From the NCBI GenBank assembly GCA_934661375.1, contig CAKUJH010000002.1, positions 100,447 to 164,446 on the forward strand: DNA of 64,000 bases, written 5' to 3'. Position 1 is the first letter of the stretch; the number at the start of each line of letters is the position of its first letter. Made by a program: the position numbers and the translations under genes. This document shows positions 36,628-45,719 of this stretch, one piece after another. The notes beneath the pieces are model-generated. The model saw nothing but the letters and a program-made list of their open reading frames with translations, was not told the origin of the DNA and did not search any database. Source of the stretch: an uncultured Victivallales bacterium. GTDB taxonomy: Bacteria; Verrucomicrobiota; Lentisphaeria; Victivallales; UBA1829.

Positions 36628-38799
36628 TCACCATTCCCGGAATTTGATTTTTGAGCCGGATTTGGATTTTCTCTTTTTCGTTTTCTTTGCAGATGCATCC
36701 TGCAGTGTTTCTTCGCGCGGAACAACAGGATCAGCCTGTGTTATGCCGGCTGTTTTCCCATCGGACTGAAACCAGTAAGTAAAGGCGGTGATACCGGGTC
36801 CGGAATACGGCTGATACTGAAGCCGATTGCGCAAAATGGTATCTTGTTTGATATATTCAGAATGTAATTTCCGGGCGATGTCATGATTTCCGTTGTTTAT
36901 TTCCGCTTCGGCCAGCATTGGAATCGCTTTCAAGGAGCCCAGAGCCTTTGCCTGGCGGCAATATTTCACAAAGGATTTTCCGGAATTTTTGAGGTGTCGC
37001 GCATAAAGTTCATAGGGCAGATAATCTTCCGGGAAACGTGCGATCAGCTGCCGGAATAATTTTTCATCGACAAATTTTTTCTGGTGCAAAAGATAAATCA
37101 GCCGAATGCATTCCGTAAACGGATATTTGTCCGCCAGTCGCTTCAGAAGAGAATCCCCAAGGACAAGATTTTGGGATATGAAATCTCCTTCCATCAGCAG
37201 ACGGGAATAAAAAAACACAGCGGCAGGATCCCCGCGATCCACGCTCTGCTGCAGAATCCGGAGCGCTTTCTGTATTTCCGCACGCTCCGCAATGCCGTCA
37301 TAACGGCGGAGATACCGGTTCAGTCCTGCATTTAAGAATTGAATGCTTTCGCTCAATTTTCTGTCGGGTTTGCCATCACGGGAATAATACAGAATGAATT
37401 CCGGGTTTTCCCGCCATAAAAAGACGATATTTTCCAAATTCAGTTTCTTTACATCGAAAAGACCCTTCTTCAACAGTTGCAGAACTGCTGTCGACAAACC
37501 AAGTTCCGCTGCGGCTTTCAAATAAAAGATCTCTTTTTCCGGCAGGAGCTGCGATAATGCCAGCATTGCCGGAGGATACGGGAGGCTTGCAATGGCCTGC
37601 AATTCGGTTAAGCATTTGCTCCGAATGAGGGGGTCATTCGTATTTTTCAGACTGTGGGTCAATCCCGCTGTGAATATTTTATGATTATTCGTGACTTTCA
37701 GCATTTTCTGAAGCGTTTTCAGATCAGATCGCAAATCAAAGTTCAAATATGGATTGTTGAAAGGAACACCTTTGATTCGGATTTTTTGAAACGCCGTTCC
37801 GCTTGGGGTTTCGCTGCGGCAGATGAGATCAAGCAGATACGCCGATTCAAGGACCCCCAGCTCGGCTGCCTGGGTCAGATATTTTTTGGTCAGCGCATGA
37901 TCCGGTTCGACGGCAATACCGCGAAAATAACACACGCCCATTTCATGCAAAGCAAGAGCATGTTTTTTCCGGGCGGCGGAAGCAATCAGGCGAAATCCTT
38001 TTTCCGGATCCGGATTATTCCCGTAAAGAAGATTCATCCCTTCATGGAAAACGGCATCTACATTGTTTTTGTGAATTTTCGGATTGTGATACTTTCCTTT
38101 CACGAAATCCGCATCATTGCTCAGACTGATTTCGAGAGAATCTGTGTTAATGAAGGTTGGCGTTGATATTTCAATGATACGGATTTTATTTTTATACTGC
38201 AGCTCATACCAATAAAAAGTCAGAACACAATCATTCATTGGGACTGGAGATTTTTGCTGGAATACACTGCCGTTTTCATAAAGATGTATAATCTTTTTCT
38301 GCGTGTCATAGACGATTGCACATTTCCGGAATGAATACATAATCGAGTCTTTTGAAAAGTATAATTCCGGGCGATATATTTCAGGCCCCGGTTTTGAAAA
38401 AATACTGCATGTATGAGAAAAATCACTGGTTCTGGTGATTTTATCCGGCGATATAAAAAAAGAAAGATTTCTGTATGGCGAGTAAATATCTTGAATTGAT
38501 ATATGTTTTGAAAAATTATCTTTTTGAACAGGATAATATCTAATCCTAAATCTTATTCCGATATAACGTTTTTTCTGTTTGCTTTTTAATTTTGGGAGAG
38601 AAACAGAAAAGCCATTGATATTTACATCTTTTATCAATGACGTAATATTATGCAGCTGCAATACTTCACTGTCTGAATTCTTAAAAATTGATTTACACTG
38701 TCCAACTGGCTTCCATTCCAGCAGAAAATCTTTATCTGCAGAAAAAGAAAGCAGCGAACTGAATAATAAGAATACCCGCCAGAATTTACTATTACTCAT
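36628..38799 (-). CDS. Exported Sel1-repeat protein overlapping the RHS tip gene
   Basis: The 723-residue protein starts at ATG 38799 (MSNSKFWRVFLLFSSLLSFS), giving a signal peptide that the longer frame would spoil. A beta-rich N-terminal domain (about 20-240) is followed by Sel1 repeats (GFRLIASAARKKHALALHE, YLTQAAELGVLESAYLL). A lysine-rich tail with KKTKKRKS and KIKFREW ends it. It is a paralogue of the protein at 29705-32233. It overlaps the RHS tip stop by 8 nt, the position typical of immunity genes, although Sel1 proteins are unusual in that role. Confidence 0.75.
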   Translation of the reverse strand: MSNSKFWRVFLLFSSLLSFSADKDFLLEWKPVGQCKSIFKNSDSEVLQLHNITSLIKDVNINGFSVSLPKLKSKQKKRYIGIRFRIRYYPVQKDNFSKHISIQDIYSPYRNLSFFISPDKITRTSDFSHTCSIFSKPGPEIYRPELYFSKDSIMYSFRKCAIVYDTQKKIIHLYENGSVFQQKSPVPMNDCVLTFYWYELQYKNKIRIIEISTPTFINTDSLEISLSNDADFVKGKYHNPKIHKNNVDAVFHEGMNLLYGNNPDPEKGFRLIASAARKKHALALHEMGVCYFRGIAVEPDHALTKKYLTQAAELGVLESAYLLDLICRSETPSGTAFQKIRIKGVPFNNPYLNFDLRSDLKTLQKMLKVTNNHKIFTAGLTHSLKNTNDPLIRSKCLTELQAIASLPYPPAMLALSQLLPEKEIFYLKAAAELGLSTAVLQLLKKGLFDVKKLNLENIVFLWRENPEFILYYSRDGKPDRKLSESIQFLNAGLNRYLRRYDGIAERAEIQKALRILQQSVDRGDPAAVFFYSRLLMEGDFISQNLVLGDSLLKRLADKYPFTECIRLIYLLHQKKFVDEKLFRQLIARFPEDYLPYELYARHLKNSGKSFVKYCRQAKALGSLKAIPMLAEAEINNGNHDIARKLHSEYIKQDTILRNRLQYQPYSGPGITAFTYWFQSDGKTAGITQADPVVPREETLQDASAKKTKKRKSKSGSKIKFREW

Positions 38800-40084
38800 T
38801 ACATTCAACAGCAATAATTCTTGTACGTATTTGCCCAATATTGTCCTCCATATCTGCATGCATTATTTCCTTGAATTTTTCTTGGTGCTGATGAAGGGTT
38901 CTCAGCAATTGGTCTTCTGGAATAAGCGCTTCAGTAAATAATATATATTCGGTTTGCGGAGCGAATCTGCGATATGTCAGATTGGAAAAAGAATGGTTGC
39001 AGTCAGGGCAAGAGCATGTGTATGAAGATTGGTCTGGAATAAATGCATAGTCCGCCCACCAGGATGAGTAGATGTGATAATAATAACCCTCTGGTGTTTC
39101 TTCTAAACTGAAAGTAAAACTTCCGTAATCGAATGCTAATATACTGCCCAACATTCCTGTTACAGTTATGTGACATATTTTATATCCCCCATACATGTCT
39201 GCGAATCTGGTTATCTCATTATTCACATACGCCAGATTATTCCACCCATCGGGATAGCCTAACGGATCTGAGGTTTGCCATTTCCCTTTGTCGGCACGAT
39301 AATTGCGGAAGAGGAAGGCGTAGCCGAGTTCGCCGATGTAGGGTTTGCCGGTGAACAGCGCATCCGTGTCTTTGGTTTCACCGAAAGCGGTCATGTGGAT
39401 GACTTTGCCGCCGATATTCAAAGTGGAACCGAGCATGTCATTGAACATCACACCGTCTTTGCTGCTCAAAATCGGATTGCCGCCGGTAACGTATGGTTCG
39501 TTAATATAAGTGGTTTCTCCGCGATGAATTAAAGCAAGACCGTCCCAGAAAAACGCTTCGGATTGGTCGCCATGGATTGCCTGCGCAATCTGACCATCCA
39601 CCTGATAGTCGAACGAGGCGATCTTCTTGCCGTTTTCCCGGACCGCAAGAACTTTGTCCAGCCAGCCGTATTCATAGTTCTTGCCGCCTTCCTGAATCAG
39701 CCGTCCTGCGGCATCATACTGATACTTCGTGACTTTCCCGTCACAGGTCGAACTCACCAGCTGATTGGCCTTGTCATACGTAAACGTAGTGGTCTTGCCG
39801 TCGATGGTCTTGCTGAGGATGTTACCCGCCGGATCATAAACATATTTTTCAGCCACTTTGCCTTGCATGTCGGCGACCTGGAGCAGCTGTCCGTGCCGGT
39901 CATACGTATACATCTGATACTTGCCGTCCACCACCCGACCCGCAATCATGCCGTCCTTGCGGTACAGATATTTCAAGGTCGCCACGGGCGCCGCCTTGCC
40001 GCCAGAGCCTTGTTCATCAGCTGATCGATCGCATTGCAGGTGTATTCCACGCTCGTTCTTCGAACAGGCGCCAGTTGTGAACAT
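38792..40084 (-). CDS. Orphan RHS-repeat tip with novel C-terminal domain (5' frame disturbed)
   Basis: The 430-residue frame has several RHS/YD repeats (AEKYVYDPAGNILSKTIDG, TKYQYDAAGRLIQEGG) then the core (GWNNLAYVNNE) and a roughly 140-residue tip. The tip is Tyr/Trp-rich, carries CSCPDCNHSF (a possible zinc site) and resembles no toxin family I know. ATG 40084 follows GGGAG. In the first roughly 90 nt another frame encodes VEYTCNAIDQL, an RHS-typical phrase, so the 5' end carries a frameshift and the start has been rebuilt. A strong promoter lies 48 nt upstream. Confidence 0.7.
   Translation of the reverse strand: MFTTGACSKNERGIHLQCDRSADEQGSGGKAAPVATLKYLYRKDGMIAGRVVDGKYQMYTYDRHGQLLQVADMQGKVAEKYVYDPAGNILSKTIDGKTTTFTYDKANQLVSSTCDGKVTKYQYDAAGRLIQEGGKNYEYGWLDKVLAVRENGKKIASFDYQVDGQIAQAIHGDQSEAFFWDGLALIHRGETTYINEPYVTGGNPILSSKDGVMFNDMLGSTLNIGGKVIHMTAFGETKDTDALFTGKPYIGELGYAFLFRNYRADKGKWQTSDPLGYPDGWNNLAYVNNEITRFADMYGGYKICHITVTGMLGSILAFDYGSFTFSLEETPEGYYYHIYSSWWADYAFIPDQSSYTCSCPDCNHSFSNLTYRRFAPQTEYILFTEALIPEDQLLRTLHQHQEKFKEIMHADMEDNIGQIRTRIIAVECNE
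39230..39691 (-). repeat. RHS core repeat copy 2 (imperfect direct repeat with 35524-35985)
   Basis: This is the second copy of the RHS core, encoding EGGKNYEYGWLDK to GWNNLAY, at a constant 3706-bp offset from copy 1. The two copies are in the same orientation and could recombine, deleting the Sel1-repeat gene between them. Confidence 0.8.
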
Positions 40085-40131
40085 AAATTTCTCCCTTTTC
40101 ATTGATGATATGAAAAAGCTCTCTCTTTCAT

Positions 40132-40159
40132 ATTATATACATTTTTGCGGTTTTGACAA
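40132..40159 (-). promoter_or_regulatory. Strong promoter of the RHS tip/Sel1 unit
   Basis: TTGTCA (40159-40154), a 16-bp spacer, then TATAAT (40137-40132), 48 nt upstream of ATG 40084. It suggests that the rebuilt RHS tip gene is transcribed. Confidence 0.6.
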
Positions 40160-40338
40160 GGGGTCTTTGGAAAATATTTCGGAAAAAAATTCAGATTCCA
40201 TCACTTTCCCTGCGGAATGGTTGTGATTCAGATTCTCTTTTTCGCGTATTCTGCTGGAAAAAGCGCCGCAAAACAGCCGGATTTTCCTTCAAAAGCCGGT
40301 ATATTCAAAAATAAATCGGAAATAATTTAAAAAACCTA

Positions 40339-40366
40339 TTGAAAAATTCGGCATGAAGGGTAAATT
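40339..40366 (+). promoter_or_regulatory. Candidate promoter of the LysM lipoprotein gene
   Basis: TTGAAA (40339-40344), a 16-bp spacer, then TAAATT (40361-40366), 47 nt before ATG 40414, which has GGGAGG at 40401-40406. Confidence 0.4.
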
Positions 40367-40413
40367 TAAACACTAAAAGTCAAAGTTAACAAAAAATCAT
40401 GGGAGGTTCTTGA

Positions 40414-41592
40414 ATGAATACGAAATTAGTGGTTCTGTTAGGAAGTGTTGGAGCACTTCACATGGTGGTCGGCGGTCTGTTCCTGGCCAGCGGCTGTGCA
40501 AAGGAAGATCCGCCCATGCCGCCGGGAATCTATGTGCCGAAAAATACGGCAGCCAATCCCGCAGATACTTCCAGTGCCGCGCCGGAAACGGTTTATCCCG
40601 CAACCACTCCCGACTCGGATCTGTATCAGCCGACAACCATCGTTGAACCGGCTCCTCAGCCGAAACCGGTCAAAACGAGCGGCAAAAAAGCAACTGCTCC
40701 CGCGGACAGCAAAGGTACAGCTTATGTTGTGGTGAAAGGTGATTCTCTGTGGAAAATCGCTAAGAAACATCATATCACAATCGAAAATCTGGCTCTTTAC
40801 AACGATCTCCCCGCCAATGCGAAACTGCGTATCGGACAGAAACTGCTGATCCCGGCGTCGGACAGGAAAGTTTCCGCTCCCGCACCGCAGGTCGTCAAAG
40901 CCAAAGCCAATAAAAAGGCTTCCGCCAAAGCCAATATGAAAAAGACAAAAGCTCCGGCTGCCGGTAAAAAAGCGGTTTCCGGAAAACATGAAAAGCTGCC
41001 TGCCGACGGTGTTTACGTGGTGAAATCCGGCGACAATTTCTCGCTGATCGCCAAACGTTACGGACTGAAAGTCTCTGATATTGCCGCCGCCAACCCCGGC
41101 GTGGATTCCGCCCGGCTGAAAATCGGACAGAAACTCCAGCTGTCCGGAACGGCTGCCGCGGCTGCGCCTCCCGCCAGGGAGTCCAAATCGGTTGCAGCGG
41201 AATCCGCTCCGCTGACGGACGCCGGCAGCACAATCGCTCCGGCAAAAAAGGTTGAGAATACCGAAGACATGGACAGTCTGCTGGATGAGGTTTCCAAAGA
41301 ACCGGAAGAGAACTCTGCGGCGAAAATGGGTTCCGACGCCGCGCCCAATGCTACGGATGAAGCAATCAAGGCGGTATCCTCGGATAGCGGAAAAGACTCT
41401 GTTCTTCAGGATGCTGAACTGTACAAAGTGGTTGCCGGTGATCCCACGACTTACATCATCGGAGAAAAAGGCTGCACGCTTACCGCGCTCTGCAATGATT
41501 TCCACGTGAATGAGGATGAAGTGAAGAAACTGAATCCCTCCCTCCCCGCGGACGGAAATCTCAAACCGGGTACTCATGTAAAAATGCCGTGA
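40414..41592 (+). CDS. LysM-domain lipoprotein
   Basis: The 392-residue protein has a lipoprotein signal (FLASGC, lipid-modified Cys near residue 28) and a Pro/Thr-rich linker. One LysM domain lies at about 100-150 (VKGDSLWKIAKKHHITIENL) and a second at about 200-245 (VKSGDNFSLIAKRYGLKVSD). A more divergent LysM-like unit sits at the C-terminus (about 340-392). LysM domains bind peptidoglycan or chitin-like glycans; tethering the outer membrane to the wall is a reasonable inference. It is probably a single-gene unit with a hairpin at its stop. Confidence 0.85.
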   Translation: MNTKLVVLLGSVGALHMVVGGLFLASGCAKEDPPMPPGIYVPKNTAANPADTSSAAPETVYPATTPDSDLYQPTTIVEPAPQPKPVKTSGKKATAPADSKGTAYVVVKGDSLWKIAKKHHITIENLALYNDLPANAKLRIGQKLLIPASDRKVSAPAPQVVKAKANKKASAKANMKKTKAPAAGKKAVSGKHEKLPADGVYVVKSGDNFSLIAKRYGLKVSDIAAANPGVDSARLKIGQKLQLSGTAAAAAPPARESKSVAAESAPLTDAGSTIAPAKKVENTEDMDSLLDEVSKEPEENSAAKMGSDAAPNATDEAIKAVSSDSGKDSVLQDAELYKVVAGDPTTYIIGEKGCTLTALCNDFHVNEDEVKKLNPSLPADGNLKPGTHVKMP

Positions 41593-41600
41593 GGCATTTT
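41581..41600 (+). terminator. Hairpin overlapping the LysM gene stop codon
   Basis: AAAATGCC GTGA GGCATTTT is a perfect 8-bp stem with a 4-nt loop that contains the TGA stop. The T-run lies in the 3' arm. A second, longer-range inverted repeat CCGGCAAT/ATTGCCGG follows (41614-41621, 41655-41662). Confidence 0.55.
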
Positions 41601-41674
41601 CCGCAGAAAAGCTCCGGCAATGAATTTCTGAAACAGCCTGGCTGAACCGGAAAAATTGCCGGAATATCTTACAG

Positions 41675-43639
41675 ATGAAAAAGCTGCCGTCTTTGATTTC
41701 TTTGAACAGATGGAGTCTTTTTATCTGCGGGCTGATTTCTTTCTTCGCGGTGTGCCTTTTATGCTGTCCGCAGAATCCTTTTGAAAACGGGAAAAATGAA
41801 TTTTTTTCCGTTCTGCGGCTGTGTGCGGTTCTGTTTTTCCTTTCCCTGGGAATGCTGGCAGGTATTCCGCACAAAAGGAAAACTGGCAGAATCTGGACCT
41901 TCTGGCTGATATTTCTGCTTGCAGCCGGAGTTTTTGTTTTCCTGCAGAATACGGAAAGTGCATTTCTCTATCCGGACTTGCCGAAAATTCCATTCTGCTG
42001 TTTGTCCGGCTGGCTGCTGGCAGGATGTAATAACTGCATTTTCAGAAAAATCAATTTTCTGCGGAGTTGTTTTGCCGGCTGTGCGGCAGGTTTTGCCCTG
42101 AATCGTGCCATTGCGGAATTTCCTTTTTTCTTCAGGAATTTCCAGCAATTTCTGCCGCCTGCCGCCGTCATTTTTCTGGGGATTGTCTTCATTCTGACAA
42201 TACGGATTCTGCACAGGAAAAAATTTGCCGTGCAGGTTCTGCTGTCCGTTGCCGCTGTTATATTTTTCTTGTATGCCGGATATTGTTTTTACCGGGTGCA
42301 GACTTGCGGTTTCATTTACAGCTTCACAATGCCGGATCACCAATTGCCGTTGACTGCGCAAAGCGGACTTCAGCCCAACCGCAAAGCCATCCGGATTCTT
42401 CAGATTTCGGAACAGGAACAGGCGGAAGGACTTAAACTGTTCCCTCTGACTCGGAAACTGGTTCATCTGCCGCTTCAATCTCCGGACAGACAAGACATCT
42501 TCCGCCGACTGGACCGTTTATCGGAAAATTTTGATCTGATCGTGCTGCTGCCCCCCTTCCCCGACACGCTTGCTGCCGGCAGATTCTATACGCCGGAATT
42601 TTTCGAACTGCTGAAAAAGCACCTTGCGCCGGGCGGAGTCGCCGCAATCCGGCTGTTCGGCGACAGCACCGCGGAAAAAATCCGGAAAGAGCGCCTGCTG
42701 GATATTTACGGAATTGTCAGTGCGACACTGCGCCGGGTATTCCGCACGGTGAAACCTGCGACGGACAATAATTTCATTCTGCTGTGCGGCGAGGAAAATG
42801 TGACGAATCTGCCGAAAGAACTGGACGCCAGAGCGCGGGAACTGCTTGCGGATCATGATTATCTGCCAGACGGATTGTTTCTGTTGATGAACACGGAAGA
42901 AGAACTGACGGCACGGGATCATTCGATTCTGGAACATGTCATTCGTTCGGAATGCAACGAAGGATTCCCGCCGCCACTGCTCCGTGCGGTATTTCAGGGG
43001 CAGCCGGAACTGGATCAGACGTTCCGCGGCAAACTGGCGGAATACCTGATGGAACATTTGCTCCGCATCTGCATTATTGTGTTTTCCGCAGTGCTGATTC
43101 TGCGTTATCTGTACTCCGGCGGAACTGTCAGAAAAAGATGCTGTCTTTCTCTGGAAAACGGATTTTTTGCCGGAATATTGCTTTTTCTGCTGGGACTTGC
43201 ACTCCAACGTGCGGCCGGACGTCTGCCGCAGGATTGGGCATTGCTGACGGGATTGTTCTTTCTGGCGTCATTGCTGGGTACCTTTCCGGAAAATTGCCCG
43301 CCGTTCCGTCTGAAATGTTTTCTGCTGCTGGCGTTGCTGCTGCCAGTCGCTGGGACGGTCATGCTGTACGGGAAATACCAGCCGGACTGTCTGCAGCTGT
43401 ACTTGACTACATTTTTCACCGGTTATGTTTTCGGACAGGAAGCAGGAGCAATCCGGGCGAATTACGGGGCATTGCTGTTCGGTCTGGCAGCGGGTCTGTT
43501 TTTGTGCGTTCTGCTCTTCTGGACGCCCGGCGGACTGATTTTCGCCGCAGTACTCGCCGGTTTGACCAAAATACCGCCGCTTTCCGCAGAAAATCTGCAA
43601 AAGGAATTTGACAAACGGAAAATCGCATCTACTATATAA
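41675..43639 (+). CDS. Polytopic membrane protein with degenerate spermidine-synthase-like domain
   Basis: This 654-residue protein has about six N-terminal membrane helices and a soluble Rossmann-like domain (about residues 235-420). That domain contains FDLIVLLPPFPDTLAAGRFYTPEFFELLKKHLAPGG, laid out like the SpeE motif (FDxI...PxTxxxxRFYTxEFF). A C-terminal block of helices follows. Fused membrane spermidine-synthase-like proteins are common in Bacteria, but the catalytic Asp and polyamine-binding residues are not clear here, so activity is doubtful. The start at 41675 has only a weak ribosome site. Confidence 0.6.
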   Translation: MKKLPSLISLNRWSLFICGLISFFAVCLLCCPQNPFENGKNEFFSVLRLCAVLFFLSLGMLAGIPHKRKTGRIWTFWLIFLLAAGVFVFLQNTESAFLYPDLPKIPFCCLSGWLLAGCNNCIFRKINFLRSCFAGCAAGFALNRAIAEFPFFFRNFQQFLPPAAVIFLGIVFILTIRILHRKKFAVQVLLSVAAVIFFLYAGYCFYRVQTCGFIYSFTMPDHQLPLTAQSGLQPNRKAIRILQISEQEQAEGLKLFPLTRKLVHLPLQSPDRQDIFRRLDRLSENFDLIVLLPPFPDTLAAGRFYTPEFFELLKKHLAPGGVAAIRLFGDSTAEKIRKERLLDIYGIVSATLRRVFRTVKPATDNNFILLCGEENVTNLPKELDARARELLADHDYLPDGLFLLMNTEEELTARDHSILEHVIRSECNEGFPPPLLRAVFQGQPELDQTFRGKLAEYLMEHLLRICIIVFSAVLILRYLYSGGTVRKRCCLSLENGFFAGILLFLLGLALQRAAGRLPQDWALLTGLFFLASLLGTFPENCPPFRLKCFLLLALLLPVAGTVMLYGKYQPDCLQLYLTTFFTGYVFGQEAGAIRANYGALLFGLAAGLFLCVLLFWTPGGLIFAAVLAGLTKIPPLSAENLQKEFDKRKIASTI

Positions 43640-43659
43640 GGAAAAAGAAAGGATAAAAA

Positions 43660-44634
43660 ATGAGATACATGGGAATTTTTCTGCTGGCATTGCTGCTTTG
43701 CGGCAGTGCGGCGGCACAGAATATCGGGAAAGAAACACGGGTGGATTCCGTGCTGGCATCGGTGAACGGCGAACCGATTACCCTGCTGGACGTCATGCTG
43801 GAAAGCAACCGCGAAGAACTGCGGCTGGCAAGTTTGTACTCCGGCGCCAGACTGTATTCCGAAATTGCCAGACTGCGAAAAAGCATCGTCGAGGAAATCA
43901 TTGTCCGCAAGCTGGTGTATGCCCATTATCTGGAAAAACCGTTTTCCATTGACAATCAATACATTGAAGGCATGATGGACTATCTTGCCCAGACCATCGG
44001 CGGAGGTTCCAGAGACGGCTTGATCAAAAAAGCGGAATCTCTGGGAGTAACGCTGAAAGAGCTGAAACAGAAAGCCAAAGAAAAAATCGCCGTGGATATT
44101 CTGCTGAATGAATCGTGCAGCCGCCCGATCTATGTTACACCGAAAGAAGTGTATGAATATTATGAACAGAACAGCAAGGAATGGACAACGCCCGCCCGCT
44201 ATACACTGGAACTGCTCCAGATTGCCAAAAACGGCGGACGATCCGGACCGGACCCCAAAATTGCCTGTCAGAAACTGGCGGACCAGCTGAAAAATGCAGA
44301 TCATGATCTGTTTGTGCAGCTGACCCGCGCCAACTCGGATGCTGCCAACGCGGATAAAGGCGGACTGGTCGGACAAGTCGATGCGGACAAACTCCGTCCG
44401 GAGTTTTCAGACGCCGTGCAGAAGATGAAACCCGGCGAAATCACCGGTCCGGTGGAAACGCCCGAAGGTTTTTATTTCATCCGGCTGGCGGAAATTCAGC
44501 AGGAAGAAAAAATTCCGTACGAAAAAGCGGCAAAGGAAATCTGCAAACGTCTGGAAGACAAACAGAAAGAAGAGCTGCGAAAAGCGTACAGCGAAAGAAT
44601 CAAGAAACAGGCGTTAATCCGCTATTATTTCTGA
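43660..44634 (+). CDS. Periplasmic parvulin-type peptidyl-prolyl isomerase (SurA-like)
   Basis: The 324-residue protein has a signal peptide (about residues 1-19, SAAAQ), a SurA N-terminal chaperone-like helical domain (VNGEPITLLDVMLESNREEL), and one parvulin domain (about 175-290) ending MKPGEITGPVETPEGFYFIRL. SurA-type foldases assist outer-membrane protein folding. A ribosome site AAGGAA/AAAGGA precedes ATG 43660. It is followed by mutY after 5 nt. Confidence 0.85.
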   Translation: MRYMGIFLLALLLCGSAAAQNIGKETRVDSVLASVNGEPITLLDVMLESNREELRLASLYSGARLYSEIARLRKSIVEEIIVRKLVYAHYLEKPFSIDNQYIEGMMDYLAQTIGGGSRDGLIKKAESLGVTLKELKQKAKEKIAVDILLNESCSRPIYVTPKEVYEYYEQNSKEWTTPARYTLELLQIAKNGGRSGPDPKIACQKLADQLKNADHDLFVQLTRANSDAANADKGGLVGQVDADKLRPEFSDAVQKMKPGEITGPVETPEGFYFIRLAEIQQEEKIPYEKAAKEICKRLEDKQKEELRKAYSERIKKQALIRYYF

Positions 44635-44639
44635 ACAGC

Positions 44640-45716
44640 ATGACAGCCGCCGCAGAAAACTCCATGCGGATTTTCCGCGCAATCGTACAGCCATTGCTGT
44701 CCTGGTATGCCCGTTCCGCCCGAACAATGCCCTGGCGGCTCAGCGTACCGGATCCCTATAAAACCCTGGTTTCGGAAATCATGCTCCAGCAGACCCGCGT
44801 GGAAACCGTCAAACCGTATTTTGAACGGTTCATCCGGGAATTGCCGACCATCTCCGATCTGGCGGCCGCAGATGAAGAACGGCTGCTGAAATTATGGGAA
44901 GGTCTGGGATATTATTCCCGTGTACGGAATCTTCAGAAAGCCGCACAGAAAATCATAACGGATTACGGCGGAAAAATTCCGGCAGATTCATCCGTTCTGC
45001 TGAGACTGCCCGGCATCGGAGAGTATACCGCCGGAGCTATCGCTTCCATTGCATTCGGGCAGCCGGAACCGGCAGTGGACGGCAATGTGCTGCGGGTGTT
45101 TGCGCGTCTCCTTGATTATCATGAAGATGCATCATCTCCGGATTTCCGGAAAATGGTAAAAGACGGACTGAAAAAAGTTTATCCTGCCGGTCATTGCTCC
45201 GATTTCACACAAAGTCTGATGGATCTCGGCGCGGTGATCTGTCTGCCGGGACATCCTCTCTGCCCGGAATGTCCTTTGTCCGCCTGGTGTTCCGGCTTTC
45301 GGGAAGGCACAGCCGCCGCGCTGCCGAAGAAAAAAGAAAATCCGCCGCGCCGTATCGAAAACAAAACGGTTCTGATTCTGCGTTCTGCCGACGGTTTGCG
45401 GACCGCCCTGCGAAAACGTTCCGGCAAAGGCGTTCTGTGCGGACTGTGGGAATATCCTTGGCTGAAAGGTTTTCTTTCCAAAAATCAGGTGCTGGATTAT
45501 TTGCAGAGCAATGGATTTTCCCCGCTGAAAATACGGGAACTGCAACCCTGCCGGCATGTATTCTCGCACCTCGAATGGCACATGAACGGCTGGCTGGCAG
45601 AATGCGGAGAAGAGCCGCAGGACAATTCGCTGGTCTGGACAGATGCACAGCAAATGCGGGATGAACGGCCGCTTCCCAGTGCATTCCGCGGATTCACCCG
45701 TCAGATTTCCGGCTGA
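44640..45716 (+). CDS. mutY: A/G-specific adenine glycosylase MutY
   Basis: The 358-residue protein has the catalytic Glu in SEIMLQQTRV (about residue 46), a helix-hairpin-helix LPGIGEYTAGAIASIAFG with catalytic Asp in PAVDGNV (about residue 147), and the four-cysteine [4Fe-4S] loop C-x6-C-x2-C-x5-C (about residues 201-217). A C-terminal NUDIX-like MutT-type domain follows. It removes adenine opposite 8-oxoguanine. The start is 5 nt after the foldase stop. It converges with the phosphodiester-glycosidase-like gene 3 nt away. Confidence 0.93.
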   Translation: MTAAAENSMRIFRAIVQPLLSWYARSARTMPWRLSVPDPYKTLVSEIMLQQTRVETVKPYFERFIRELPTISDLAAADEERLLKLWEGLGYYSRVRNLQKAAQKIITDYGGKIPADSSVLLRLPGIGEYTAGAIASIAFGQPEPAVDGNVLRVFARLLDYHEDASSPDFRKMVKDGLKKVYPAGHCSDFTQSLMDLGAVICLPGHPLCPECPLSAWCSGFREGTAAALPKKKENPPRRIENKTVLILRSADGLRTALRKRSGKGVLCGLWEYPWLKGFLSKNQVLDYLQSNGFSPLKIRELQPCRHVFSHLEWHMNGWLAECGEEPQDNSLVWTDAQQMRDERPLPSAFRGFTRQISG

Positions 45717-45719
45717 CCG

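Larger units (their letters stand above)
40085..40413. other. Intergenic region between the RHS tip and the LysM lipoprotein genes
   Basis: This 329-bp AT-rich stretch contains no gene that I can support. It holds two divergent promoters: minus-strand at 40132-40159 for the RHS tip and plus-strand at 40339-40366 for the LysM gene. The middle (about 40165-40330) shows no RNA gene or clear hairpin. Confidence 0.6.
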
